This document shows, piece by piece, positions 55,532 to 63,950 of a stretch of DNA of 64,000 bases; position 1 is the stretch's first letter, and each line of letters opens with the position of its first letter. Position numbers and translations under genes: made by a program. This stretch comes from an uncultured Allomuricauda sp. (GTDB taxonomy: Bacteria > Bacteroidota > Bacteroidia > Flavobacteriales > Flavobacteriaceae), in assembly GCF_947501165.1 (NCBI RefSeq), contig NZ_CANMUU010000002.1:558001-622000 (forward strand), in the 5' to 3' direction. Under the pieces are notes generated by a model. That model was not told the DNA's origin. It searched no databases and saw only the letters and a list, made by a program, of their open reading frames with translations.

Positions 55532-55930
55532 TTCTATTTCTTGTAACAATTGCAACTGGTCCTTTAACCGCTCTATCACCATATTCATCATTCGTTTATT
55601 AAGAGCAGAAGAATTTGTGATGTACATAGTGTATTCTTCAACGGTAAATTGACCAATAATCATTCCTTTAAGGGAATTCCGAAACTTGATATCTTTTTGA
55701 ATGGACTTTTCAATATGATTGAGCTTTTTTTCATTGGACAGTTCATAAAATACCCCTTTGTGCTTTCTCACATAGTTTTTAAAAACCTCTACGAGTAAAG
55801 CGTTTTGCATCTTGATAATAGGGCGGAGCGTTTTATTCTGGAAATGCTCTTCCATACTCATATTATCGTGTATTCTTGCGTTGGGGATTTCGGGACGGAT
55901 GTCCAACAACTTACTGGATCGTGAATCCAT
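55520..55930 (-). CDS. Conserved flavobacterial small protein
   Basis: 136 residues, mostly helical, with the conserved central string FKNYVRKHKGVFYELSN and the following LKGMIIGQFTVEEY. Related proteins are sometimes labelled glyoxalase in databases, but I see no vicinal oxygen chelate metal motif. It converges on the DUF2461 gene, with the last 12 bases of each in overlap. Function unknown. Confidence 0.7.
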   Translation of the reverse strand: MDSRSSKLLDIRPEIPNARIHDNMSMEEHFQNKTLRPIIKMQNALLVEVFKNYVRKHKGVFYELSNEKKLNHIEKSIQKDIKFRNSLKGMIIGQFTVEEYTMYITNSSALNKRMMNMVIERLKDQLQLLQEIELVQ

Positions 55931-56059
55931 GGCGTTTCGTTTTATTAAAATTACAGAAACATCGATTCTACAAATTTAGCAAGGGCAATACTTTTTAACT
56001 ATGTTATGAACAGAAATTGGGAATACTTAACTTCGTCCTAGTACATTAATAACATACCT

Positions 56060-56959
56060 ATGAAATTTGGAAAGGTAGAACAACCCGAACTCATCGATTT
56101 TACAATACCTGCGGATCACCCGGACACGGCAGGTGTATTGGCAAAAAACAAGGACAAAGGTCTTTCAAATATTTTTGTAGGTTGTGCCAAATGGAACAGA
56201 CAGGATTTAAAAAACTTCTATCCCAGAGGTACAAAAGATGAATTGGTTTACTATTCTTCACAATTTAATTGCATTGAGTTGAACGCTACCTTTTACCGCA
56301 TATTCCCAGCAGAGCAGTATGAAAAATGGTATGACAAAACTCCTCCAAATTTTAAATTCTTCCCTAAGATGACCAACGAAGTCAGCCATTTACGAAGATT
56401 AAACGACAAGGTTTATGACGTTGTAGACCGCTATTTGGAAGTAACCTCATTATTGAAAGAGAAGCTGGGAAGCATTTTTTTACAGATGCACAATAATTTC
56501 AATCCTAAAAACTGGGATAGGGTAGTGCGCTTTGTGGAATATTGGCCCAAAGAATTTCCGTTGGCTATGGAGTTTAGGCATACAGATTGGTTCAATGATG
56601 AAAAAGTAGCACAGGAACTATATCATCTCTTGGAAGAAAATGGAATTGCCAATGTTTTGGTGGATACTGCTGGTAGAAGAGATCTAATGCATATGCGATT
56701 GACAAACAATGAAGCTTTTATCCGTTACGTGGGAGCCAATCATGAATCGGATTACCCTAGATTGGATGACTGGGTAAAAAGATTGAAAGCATGGGAACTA
56801 CAAGGGTTGAGAAACATACGTTTTTTTGTACATCAAAACTTGGAGTTGGAATCTCCCTTGCTTTCAGCGTATTTTATTAAGAATTTGAACGAAGCTTTTG
56901 GCTCAGAATTAAAAATTCCGTCAACCTTAGTGCAACCTAATCCACCAAGTCTATTTTAA
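56060..56959 (+). CDS. DUF72 family protein
   Basis: 299 residues of the DUF72 TIM-barrel-like family. Typical segments are FVGCAKWNRQDLKNFYPRG, YSSQFNCIELNATFYRIF, and FRHTDWF with a VDTAGRRDLMHMR region. Function unknown; relatives have a nuclease-like barrel suggestion. Its end overlaps the converging Psd-like gene by four bases. Confidence 0.87.
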   Translation: MKFGKVEQPELIDFTIPADHPDTAGVLAKNKDKGLSNIFVGCAKWNRQDLKNFYPRGTKDELVYYSSQFNCIELNATFYRIFPAEQYEKWYDKTPPNFKFFPKMTNEVSHLRRLNDKVYDVVDRYLEVTSLLKEKLGSIFLQMHNNFNPKNWDRVVRFVEYWPKEFPLAMEFRHTDWFNDEKVAQELYHLLEENGIANVLVDTAGRRDLMHMRLTNNEAFIRYVGANHESDYPRLDDWVKRLKAWELQGLRNIRFFVHQNLELESPLLSAYFIKNLNEAFGSELKIPSTLVQPNPPSLF

Positions 56960-57807
56960 TAGGGAATACCCACTTCCACAAAGGTGTTTTTGGCATGGAA
57001 CCTTGGCGAAACAGGTGCAGCCATACAACAAGTAGATCCCAAATAAAACAATGAAAGCTCTTGGAGTTGTTTCACCTCATTTCCAATTTTGGTATTTGAA
57101 GAAAGTTCTATGGTTCCTACAGCAGGCCCTCCCACAATGGATAAATACCATGTGCGACCTCCTTCATCTTCAATATCAATGTTGTACCGTTCATTTCTGA
57201 ATGCGGGGATAGACGGATTCTGTTTATAAATCCAAGGACGTAAAACAATCAAATCTCCTGGAATATGTTGAATTCGAGTGATGGTTCCTGTTATAGGTGA
57301 ATGAATTCTATGGTAGTTTTTGTTATGTAAAAACACATTGGTGAACGTATAATTTTTGGGAATTTCGTTGTGCTTCAACCCAAAAACGGTTGTCACTGAG
57401 CGGATATCGGTTTTCACTTGAACATAACCCAGATTTTCTACTTTATTCTCGTCACATAGCAGACCTTCGCAGGGCCAGACAAAAGGGCTGTCATTCAATG
57501 GTAGTTCCTTGAACTCCCTTATGAAGAAATCCTGAAAAGTTTCAAATTCTTCCTTTCCAAAAGGGGGCTTGAATTTGTTCAGATAGTCTTTATCCGAATA
57601 ATTAATCCGGATATAGGATTTGATGATTTTTTTGGAATATGGCTTGTTGTAAACAGAACTGTACCAAGATGAAAGATAACGTTGAATAGGGCTTGGTAGG
57701 TTACCCCATAAATCCAAAGAAAGGTATTTATAAAATTTTGCCCTCCAATCAGGTACTTGAAAAACGGTAAAGCTAGGGTCTGAATAGTATTCGACACTGG
57801 TTTGCAT
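56956..57807 (-). CDS. Phosphatidylserine decarboxylase-like proenzyme
   Basis: 283 residues. The pyruvoyl-forming motif LGST is at residues 256-259 (Ser258 would become pyruvoyl), and the partner histidine motif HRIHSP is at 166-171. The catalytic aspartate of the usual PxDG motif is replaced: the sequence at 112-115 reads PCEG, with Glu. The enzyme would convert phosphatidylserine to phosphatidylethanolamine at the membrane if active. The Glu makes the activity less certain. No pssA gene is nearby. Confidence 0.82.
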   Translation of the reverse strand: MQTSVEYYSDPSFTVFQVPDWRAKFYKYLSLDLWGNLPSPIQRYLSSWYSSVYNKPYSKKIIKSYIRINYSDKDYLNKFKPPFGKEEFETFQDFFIREFKELPLNDSPFVWPCEGLLCDENKVENLGYVQVKTDIRSVTTVFGLKHNEIPKNYTFTNVFLHNKNYHRIHSPITGTITRIQHIPGDLIVLRPWIYKQNPSIPAFRNERYNIDIEDEGGRTWYLSIVGGPAVGTIELSSNTKIGNEVKQLQELSLFYLGSTCCMAAPVSPRFHAKNTFVEVGIPY

Positions 57808-57963
57808 GATGGCTGTTGTTTTGATGGATGCCTGAATTTATTTAGAAGATATTTTTTAAGGCTCTTAATTAAGAAAAGTTTATTTCATCCTTAACAAATT
57901 TTATCAAAACGATAATGTTTTTGTTAAAAGTGCTACAGAAAATTCAGTCATAGGCCAAACTTT

Positions 57964-57971
57964 TAATTTTG
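57964..57971 (+). promoter_or_regulatory. Probable -7 element of the thioesterase gene
   Basis: TAATTTTG matches TAnnTTTG and lies 23 bases before the ATG. No TTG is present at the -33 distance. Confidence 0.4.
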
Positions 57972-57994
57972 TCGTATATCCCAAAAACATTCTG

Positions 57995-58405
57995 ATGAAA
58001 TTTCACTCGAGAAAATGGGTCAAACCTGAAGATTTAAATGCCAATGGGACTCTGTTTGGTGGTAAAGTACTGGCTTGGATTGATGAGGAAGCAGCACTAT
58101 ACAGCATTGTTCAATTGGAGAACAAAAAAGTTGTGACCAAATATATGTCTGAAATAAACTTTATGAGCAATGCCCAAAAAGGGGATATCATAGAGATTGG
58201 GATAGAGGTGGTAAAGTTTGGAACAACCTCCATTACCCTTAACTGCGAAGTGCGAAATAAAATGACCCATGAGAGCATTGTTACCGTGGACAATATCATT
58301 ATGGTCAACCTAGATGATATGGGGAATCCAAGACCTCATGGAAAAACCAAAGTGGAGTATGTAAGGGACCGATTGGCCAAAAAAGAAAAAGAAAACTCAA
58401 ACTAG
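57995..58405 (+). CDS. Acyl-CoA thioesterase, hotdog fold
   Basis: 136 residues with a single hotdog domain of the YciA/BACH type. The N-terminal PEDLNANGTLFGGKVLAWIDEEAAL contains the catalytic Asp of this class in the expected place. The KVVTKYMSEINFM segment is a further hallmark. It hydrolyses acyl-CoA to free acid; chain-length preference is unknown. It stands alone. Confidence 0.9.
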   Translation: MKFHSRKWVKPEDLNANGTLFGGKVLAWIDEEAALYSIVQLENKKVVTKYMSEINFMSNAQKGDIIEIGIEVVKFGTTSITLNCEVRNKMTHESIVTVDNIIMVNLDDMGNPRPHGKTKVEYVRDRLAKKEKENSN

Positions 58406-58600
58406 TTTGCAACCCTTTTTAAAGAAATTATTAGCAGGGCTTTAACGTTTTAGTTGACCTTTACCTATCACTTCAATTTACTCCTAAAATAGTATACCTA
58501 CACATATTGCATTTTGACAACAAAAAACTAACCCTTCAAAACAATTAATTGTACAAATTGGGTTTAATCATCAATTTCCTAGTGCATATTGATAGGTTAC

Positions 58601-59338
58601 ATGGGAACAATAGAACTATTAAAATATTTGGAAAAACTTGAGATTGGACTCAGTAGCTTTTCCTACGAAGAGCTTAACACCACGGAAGCTGGTAAACTAA
58701 AGAGGACATTTGACGAATTCAAGAATGACCTTGAGGGTAAAGTTTTTGGTAGTCATCCATCTGAAGAGTTGGAAGTAATTTATGAGGAGATAGGAATCTC
58801 AAAACCGAAAACAGATAGTAAGACAGATTATCAAGCCGTATTGGAAAGAATAAATCAGTTGCTCAAAGAGTTTGATGAATCTGGACTTAACTCAAAGCAG
58901 AATACGCTTTTGCGTCAATTAAAACTGGCGGTCAAAACTTCTGATGAAAATCCATATTGTGTTGAGAGAAGATTGGGAGCCAAAGAAAACGAACGAATCA
59001 ATTTGGAGCCGCTTTGGGAAGAATGTATGTTTCAAATGGATTTGATGGATGAGTTAGCGCGACTATACAAGCAAAATGTTTTGGAATTTGTGGGCAAGAC
59101 AAAAATTCATTTGCAAAGTGGAAATGTCCGTAGCATTGATTTTTCTTGCCAGAAAATAGAACCCTCTTTGCGAATGCTACGTTGCCATAGCCTATTGGAA
59201 ATCACAGAACAAATGTCCATGGTGTGCAAATCCGATAATGACTTTAAGCATTTGAACTTTTTATACAACGAGTTTTTGCAAGAGTATCCGAAAGTGGAAA
59301 AGCTTTTAAATAAAAAAATCCTACTACTTCAAAAATAA
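58601..59338 (+). CDS. Unknown protein with Hpt-like domain lacking the histidine
   Basis: 245 residues, mainly helical. The last 100 residues (145-240) follow the pattern of a histidine-containing phosphotransfer (Hpt) domain: a helix MDELARLYKQNVLEFVG, a second one, then SCQKIEPSLRMLRCHSLLEI. The phospho-accepting His that precedes xKIxPSLxML in real Hpt proteins is replaced by Cys183. I start at ATG 58601, not at a TTG 12 bases before. Its TAA overlaps the next ATG. The comparison is by eye; function unknown. Confidence 0.6.
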   Translation: MGTIELLKYLEKLEIGLSSFSYEELNTTEAGKLKRTFDEFKNDLEGKVFGSHPSEELEVIYEEIGISKPKTDSKTDYQAVLERINQLLKEFDESGLNSKQNTLLRQLKLAVKTSDENPYCVERRLGAKENERINLEPLWEECMFQMDLMDELARLYKQNVLEFVGKTKIHLQSGNVRSIDFSCQKIEPSLRMLRCHSLLEITEQMSMVCKSDNDFKHLNFLYNEFLQEYPKVEKLLNKKILLLQK

Positions 59339-59694
59339 TGGAACCACAATTATTACCAGATTATTACCAGAGTGTTTTTTATCAGTTGTTCAACTTTACA
59401 CCGGATGAAGAGTGCAAGTTGCTTTTACTTGATCAAATTCTGAAGTATGGTGATGAAAAGGAAATTCCTTTGTTGGAAGAGCTGGAGTGTATGGAAACTT
59501 TAAAAATCAGCAATAGAGCATACGAAGTAAAATGTCTTCTGCAGAGGAGATTGGAATTGGAGCAAGAAGAATTGGAACGTCTTCCTATGAGCTTATGTTT
59601 CTTGTATGAAGAATTCGATATTTATCCACCAAAGTCGGATTTTGATATGGAAGTTGATTTTGAGCTTTCTTTGGAAATTTTATCAGATGAATAA
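59338..59694 (+). CDS. Unknown acidic helical protein, coupled to the gene before
   Basis: 118 residues. The sequence DQILKYGDEKEIPLLEELECM recalls a single HEAT-like helical pair, then a Glu-rich helix, and a very acidic tail FDMEVDFELSLEILSDE. The start ATG overlaps the preceding stop (TAATG), so both proteins are probably made together. No family recognised. Confidence 0.6.
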   Translation: MEPQLLPDYYQSVFYQLFNFTPDEECKLLLLDQILKYGDEKEIPLLEELECMETLKISNRAYEVKCLLQRRLELEQEELERLPMSLCFLYEEFDIYPPKSDFDMEVDFELSLEILSDE

Positions 59695-59753
59695 CAAATG
59701 TTCACATTTTTTTCACAACGAAAACCCTTAGTTTCACCACAATTTATTGTAAT

Positions 59754-59770
59754 ACCTCAATCTTTGAGGT
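59754..59770. repeat. Palindrome upstream of the microprotein pair
   Basis: ACCTCAA, TCT, TTGAGGT: a perfect 7-bp inverted repeat with a three-base loop, 49 bases before the first microprotein ATG. AATCTTTG inside it differs by one base from TAnnTTTG, so it may be an operator over a -7 element. Confidence 0.45.
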
Positions 59771-59818
59771 AGGTTTACTAAGAGTTAATGAATACCCAAA
59801 CTTAAAACCACCTAAGTT

Positions 59819-59917
59819 ATGTTATACGATACCTACGGAGAAGAATACTTGGCCTTTCTTCAGGAACTTAACGAAATACTGAGCATGAACGAGCTTGTAG
59901 AATTGGATTACCTATAG
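59819..59917 (+). CDS. Microprotein A, 32 residues
   Basis: ATG at 59819 and TAG at 59915-59917. The product is acidic and amphipathic, with YLAFLQELNEILSMNELV as the core. It is a paralogue of the 37-residue frame 24 bases downstream: over 23 aligned residues there are 8 identities and about 9 conservative changes, including Y-L-x-F, L-N, and a final L-x-Y. A shared pattern in two adjacent frames makes chance unlikely. Function unknown; a helix that binds a partner protein is a guess. Confidence 0.55.
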   Translation: MLYDTYGEEYLAFLQELNEILSMNELVELDYL

Positions 59918-59941
59918 CCACAAATCAAAATACTTAGTCCC

Positions 59942-60055
59942 ATGAAAAATCAGAACCCAGAAAACGCAGCATACTTGAATTTTATTCGAGATTTAAACCA
60001 AATGTTGACGGATTTCAACATTACACAGCTTAATTACCCCAATAGCTTTAAATAA
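59942..60055 (+). CDS. Microprotein B, 37 residues
   Basis: ATG at 59942 and TAA at 60053-60055. Core YLNFIRDLNQMLTDFNITQL, aligned with microprotein A (Y-L-x-F, D/E-L-N, then L-N/D-Y). It starts MKNQNPENAA and ends NYPNSFK. A strong terminator begins seven bases after the stop, supporting a transcribed unit that includes both frames. Neither frame has a clear Shine-Dalgarno sequence, as is common in this phylum. Confidence 0.55.
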   Translation: MKNQNPENAAYLNFIRDLNQMLTDFNITQLNYPNSFK

Positions 60056-60061
60056 CCGAAC

Positions 60062-60092
60062 AAAAAAGGGAGCCATCCAGCTCCCTTTTTTT
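60062..60092. terminator. Bidirectional terminator between microprotein B and rpoD
   Basis: AAAAAAGGGAGC and GCTCCCTTTTTT pair perfectly around a CATCCA loop, with T runs in both directions. It ends the plus-strand microprotein unit and lies six bases beyond the stop of the primary sigma factor gene, which converges on it. Confidence 0.9.
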
Positions 60093-60097
60093 ATGTC

Positions 60098-60961
60098 TTA
60101 TCCCAAATAGGATTTTAGGTTCTTATTTTTAGAGGCATGCCTCAACTTCCGAATTGCCTTTTCCCGAATTTGGCGCACCCTTTCTCTAGTCAGGTCAAAG
60201 GCATTTCCAATTTCTTCCAAAGTCATTGAAGGTTCGTCCCCAATTCCATAATACAATCTTACAATATCCGCTTCCCTTGGAGTCAAAGTATCCAGTACTC
60301 TATTGATTTCGGTGTTTAAGGACTGGTGCATTAACCCCATGTCTGGTTTTGGTGATTCGTTTACATTAAGAACATCATACAAGCTTGAGGTTTCACCTTC
60401 TTTTAATGGAGCATCCATGGAAACATGTGGACCTATATTCTTAAGAGATTGTTTTACTTCAGACACCGTCATATCCAATTCCTTTGCTATTTCCTCAGGA
60501 GATGGAGGACGTTCATGTGCTTGTTCTAGATAAGAAAACGTCTTCTTTATTCGGTTAATGGTACCAATTTTATTCAAAGGAAGTCTCACCACGCGTGCTT
60601 GTTCCGCCAACGCTTGCAGAATGGATTGTCTAATCCACCAAACCGCATAAGAAATAAACTTGAACCCTCGGGTTTCATCAAACCTTTGAGCCGCTTTTAC
60701 CAATCCCAAATTTCCTTCATTGATTAAATCCGGTAGGGTAAGACCTTGGTTTTGATATTGTTTCGCTACGGAAACTACAAACCTGAGATTAGCTTTTGTC
60801 AATTTTTCCAACGCCACTTGGTCACCCTTCTTAATCCTCTGCGCCAATTCCACTTCTTCTTGGGCGGTGATCAAATCAATTTTACTGATATCCTGTAGGT
60901 ACTTGTCAAGGGATTTGGACTCTCTGTTGGTTACTTGCTTTACAATCTTCAGTTGCCTCAT
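60098..60961 (-). CDS. rpoD: Primary RNA polymerase sigma factor
   Basis: 287 residues of sigma-70 regions 1.2 to 4.2, the short Bacteroidota form. The start [12 protein letters not shown] is the usual N-terminus of this protein. Region 2 shows [29 protein letters not shown] and [15 protein letters not shown]; region 4 shows [27 protein letters not shown]. An in-frame extension of 37 codons upstream is not conserved in kind and is rejected. It recognises the TAnnTTTG promoters seen across the window. Confidence 0.95.
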   Translation of the reverse strand: MRQLKIVKQVTNRESKSLDKYLQDISKIDLITAQEEVELAQRIKKGDQVALEKLTKANLRFVVSVAKQYQNQGLTLPDLINEGNLGLVKAAQRFDETRGFKFISYAVWWIRQSILQALAEQARVVRLPLNKIGTINRIKKTFSYLEQAHERPPSPEEIAKELDMTVSEVKQSLKNIGPHVSMDAPLKEGETSSLYDVLNVNESPKPDMGLMHQSLNTEINRVLDTLTPREADIVRLYYGIGDEPSMTLEEIGNAFDLTRERVRQIREKAIRKLRHASKNKNLKSYLG

Positions 60962-61149
60962 ACGAAATAGTGGTTTCGGGTTATTTCGGTATGATATTAC
61001 TTCAACCACATTACAATTCCAAGTGCATTTTTGGATACTTATTAAAATGTTATGAAGAATTTTCGCAATCATTTAATCAGCAAAAACATTGTTAATAGTC
61101 TATTGATATTAAAGCAATGTTAAACCTGAAAACAGGTGTAAAAAACAAC

Positions 61150-61157
61150 TAATTTTG
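61150..61157 (+). promoter_or_regulatory. Probable -7 element of the helicase gene
   Basis: TAATTTTG matches TAnnTTTG, 38 bases before the TTG start codon. No TTG at -33. A small ACCTG/CAGGT hairpin lies just upstream at about 61123-61136. Confidence 0.4.
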
Positions 61158-61195
61158 TAAGGTTTGATGCAGATTAAAACTTAACACCCTTTTTT

Positions 61196-62707
61196 TTGGA
61201 AATACAAAAGGTCAAAAACACGAAAACACTTTACGATTACCAACATGAAGATTTGAAAAAAATCTTCAATCAAATACATGAGCTTCCAGCTGGAACCAAC
61301 ATTTTGTATCAGTTGCCCACAGGAGGAGGCAAAACCGTTGTATTCTCCGAAATCGCTAGACAATATATTCAGGAAACAGGAAAGAAAGTTATTGTTCTTA
61401 CCCATAGGATTGAGCTGAGCCGACAGACTTCGAATATGTTGAATGGTTTTGGGGTCACCAATACCATCATCAACAGTGAGGTTAAGGAACTTTATGACCA
61501 AGATGACTATATGTGCTTCGTGGCCATGGTGGAAACTTTGAACAACCGTTTGCAGGAAGAAAAAGTACAGATCAATAATATTGGATTGGTGATTATTGAT
61601 GAAGCGCATTATAACTCCTTCAGAAAACTGTTCAAATATTTTGAAGATGCTACCATACTCGGGGTTACGGCTACTCCTTTGAGTTCGAACATCAAGCTTC
61701 CTATGAAGGACCATTACAAACATTTGATTGTAGGAGAGTCCATTCAATCCCTAATCAAAAAACAGTTTTTGGCAAAGGCCAAGTTGCACAATTATGATGT
61801 TAGCCTTAAGACTTTAAAGATTGGAATAAACGGAGATTACACCGTGAAGTCTTCTGATGAGTTTTATAGCAACCAGAGTATGCTTGGCAAATTGGTTGCA
61901 TCTTATGAAGAATTGGCCAAAGGGACCAAAACCCTGATTTTTAACAATGGTATCAGTACATCGCTATATGTCTATGAAACCTTTAAGAAAGCTGGGTACA
62001 ATGTAAGGCACCTGGATAACAAGAACACGGCCACGGAAAGAGCCGAAATATTGGAATGGTTTTCCAAAACTCCAGATGCCATTTTGACATCGGTCAGTAT
62101 TCTTACTACAGGTTTTGATGAACCTACGGTGGAGTCCATAATCTTAAACCGGGCTACCAGGTCTTTGACCTTATACTTCCAAATGATTGGTAGAGGATCA
62201 CGGGTTCTTCCCAATAAAAGTGAGTTCAATGTTATTGACTTGGGTAATAATATTGCCCGGTTCGGCCCATGGGATTCTCCCGTGGATTGGCAGGAAATTT
62301 TTCATTTTCCAGATTTTTATCTGGAGAACATCAAAAATGATGAAGATATTGAACGTGAGTTTGTTTACGAGATGCCAGATGAATTGAAAGCCAAGTTCAG
62401 TAAATCAGAAAATATCCATTTTGACATAAAGGCCGAGTACAAAAAGGTATTTGCCGAAGGGTTGAAGTCTAAATTGGTATTGGAAAGAAGCATTGAACAA
62501 CACGCGCAAATCTGTGTGGAAAACAGCGAGGACGTTTTTGATGCCCGAATCTTGGCCAAAGAACTCAAGGAAGAGATTCAGTATAGGGTGAGACAATATT
62601 CCTATTGCATTATGAACAATACCAAAAACTACAAAGAATGGTTAGAGGAAGATTATGAACGCAAATTGCGCTCCAATATCTCTAAGAAGTTTGCGGCCAT
62701 GATGTAA
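61196..62707 (+). CDS. SF2 DEAD/DEAH-box helicase
   Basis: 503 residues. Superfamily 2 motifs: Walker A PTGGGKTVVFSE near residue 41, Walker B DEAH at about 132-135, motif III VTATPL, and motif VI QMIGRGSR near residue 332. The C-terminal 150 residues are helical and charged. The start is a TTG at 61196 right after a run of eight T; no ATG is available after the in-frame stop at 61175 until well inside the fold. It is divergent from rpoD. RNA versus DNA substrate is not told by the sequence. Confidence 0.87.
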   Translation: MEIQKVKNTKTLYDYQHEDLKKIFNQIHELPAGTNILYQLPTGGGKTVVFSEIARQYIQETGKKVIVLTHRIELSRQTSNMLNGFGVTNTIINSEVKELYDQDDYMCFVAMVETLNNRLQEEKVQINNIGLVIIDEAHYNSFRKLFKYFEDATILGVTATPLSSNIKLPMKDHYKHLIVGESIQSLIKKQFLAKAKLHNYDVSLKTLKIGINGDYTVKSSDEFYSNQSMLGKLVASYEELAKGTKTLIFNNGISTSLYVYETFKKAGYNVRHLDNKNTATERAEILEWFSKTPDAILTSVSILTTGFDEPTVESIILNRATRSLTLYFQMIGRGSRVLPNKSEFNVIDLGNNIARFGPWDSPVDWQEIFHFPDFYLENIKNDEDIEREFVYEMPDELKAKFSKSENIHFDIKAEYKKVFAEGLKSKLVLERSIEQHAQICVENSEDVFDARILAKELKEEIQYRVRQYSYCIMNNTKNYKEWLEEDYERKLRSNISKKFAAMM

Positions 62708-62711
62708 TTTG

Positions 62712-63950
62712 ATGAGCAAGGTACTTATTATTGGACATCATTGGCCTGAGCCAACTACTACGGCTGCGGGACATCGAATGCTGCAACTAATAGAAGCTTT
62801 TTCACACTTTGGATGGGGAGTTACCTTTGTTTCCACAGCCTCTAAAACAGAATATTCTTTGGATTTAGAGAAATTGGGAGTTGAAACTGCTTCCATTCAG
62901 CTCAACCATTTCAGTTTTGATGATTTCATTAAAGAGCTAGACCCCAAGTATGTGATTTTCGACCGATTCATGGTCGAAGAGCAATTCGGTTGGCGTGTTG
63001 CCCAACATGCACCAAACGCTGTTCGAATTTTGAACACTGAAGATTTACACTCACTTAGAAAAACTCGTGAAGGATGTCATAAAAAAGGGGAGGAATTCAC
63101 TGTGGGAACATGGAAACAATTGGATACGACCAAAAGAGAAATCGCCAGTATCTATCGAAGTGATTTGAGTTTAATGGTTTCCAGATTTGAAATGGGTATA
63201 CTTCAAGAAGAACTTCAGATTCCTGAAAACTTATTGATGCATCTTCCCTTTATGATGGAAGAAGTAACTAAAACCACCCAAGCTAATTGGCCATCTTTTG
63301 AAGAACGAAAGGATTTTATCACCTATGGCAATGGAAAGCATGCCCCAAACGTCGATTCTTTCATCTATTTAAAAAAAGACCTTTGGCCAAGAATACGACA
63401 AGAACTCCCTGATGCCAACTTAAAAATATTTGGGGCTTACTTACCACAACAGATTAAACAAATGCATGCTCCAAAAGATGGGTTTCATGTTTTGGGTTGG
63501 ATAGAAAAATTAGATTTGGAAATTCAAAAGGCGCGCATCGTATTGGCACCTTTACGTTTTGGCGCAGGAATCAAAGGAAAGATAACGGATGCTCTAAAAA
63601 ATGGGAGTCCCATTGTTACCACCAAAATAGGGGAAGAGGGTATGTCTTTAAATTTACTATCCATCCAATCTGTTGAGAATAGTGACCCGACGGCATTTGT
63701 AAATACTGCGGTCCAATTATATTCCAAAGGAGGATTGTGGAGTGAAGCCCAAAAACGGGGCTTGGAATCCATCACCGAACAGTTTTCGAAAGTTAAGCAC
63801 CAAAATGGGCTACATAAAACCCTTGAATATTTATCTCAAAACTTGGTTCAGCATCGCAATCAAAATTTTTTAGGTGCTTTACTACAACATCAAAGTATGG
63901 CCGCTACAAAGTTTATGGGTAAATGGATTGAAGAAAAAAACAGAAACTGA
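62712..63950 (+). CDS. Glycosyltransferase, GT-B type
   Basis: 412 residues. The N-terminus KVLIIGHHWPEPTTTAAGHRM, the central donor-binding region HVLGWIEKL and LAPLRFGAGIKGKITDALKNGSPIVTTKIGEEGM fit a GT-4-like sugar transferase with an unusual HxWP start. No membrane segment. It follows the helicase gene by four bases between the stop and this ATG (ATG 62712 chosen over TTG 62709). The acceptor is unknown. Confidence 0.82.
   Translation: MSKVLIIGHHWPEPTTTAAGHRMLQLIEAFSHFGWGVTFVSTASKTEYSLDLEKLGVETASIQLNHFSFDDFIKELDPKYVIFDRFMVEEQFGWRVAQHAPNAVRILNTEDLHSLRKTREGCHKKGEEFTVGTWKQLDTTKREIASIYRSDLSLMVSRFEMGILQEELQIPENLLMHLPFMMEEVTKTTQANWPSFEERKDFITYGNGKHAPNVDSFIYLKKDLWPRIRQELPDANLKIFGAYLPQQIKQMHAPKDGFHVLGWIEKLDLEIQKARIVLAPLRFGAGIKGKITDALKNGSPIVTTKIGEEGMSLNLLSIQSVENSDPTAFVNTAVQLYSKGGLWSEAQKRGLESITEQFSKVKHQNGLHKTLEYLSQNLVQHRNQNFLGALLQHQSMAATKFMGKWIEEKNRN

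Noticed and set aside
55520..55930. Possible label as glyoxalase
   Set aside because: No metal-binding or beta-alpha-beta-beta-beta pattern of that superfamily is visible.
60962..61072. In-frame 37-codon extension of the sigma factor
   Set aside because: The sequence is unlike sigma factors, and MRQLKI at 60961 is the usual start in Bacteroidota.
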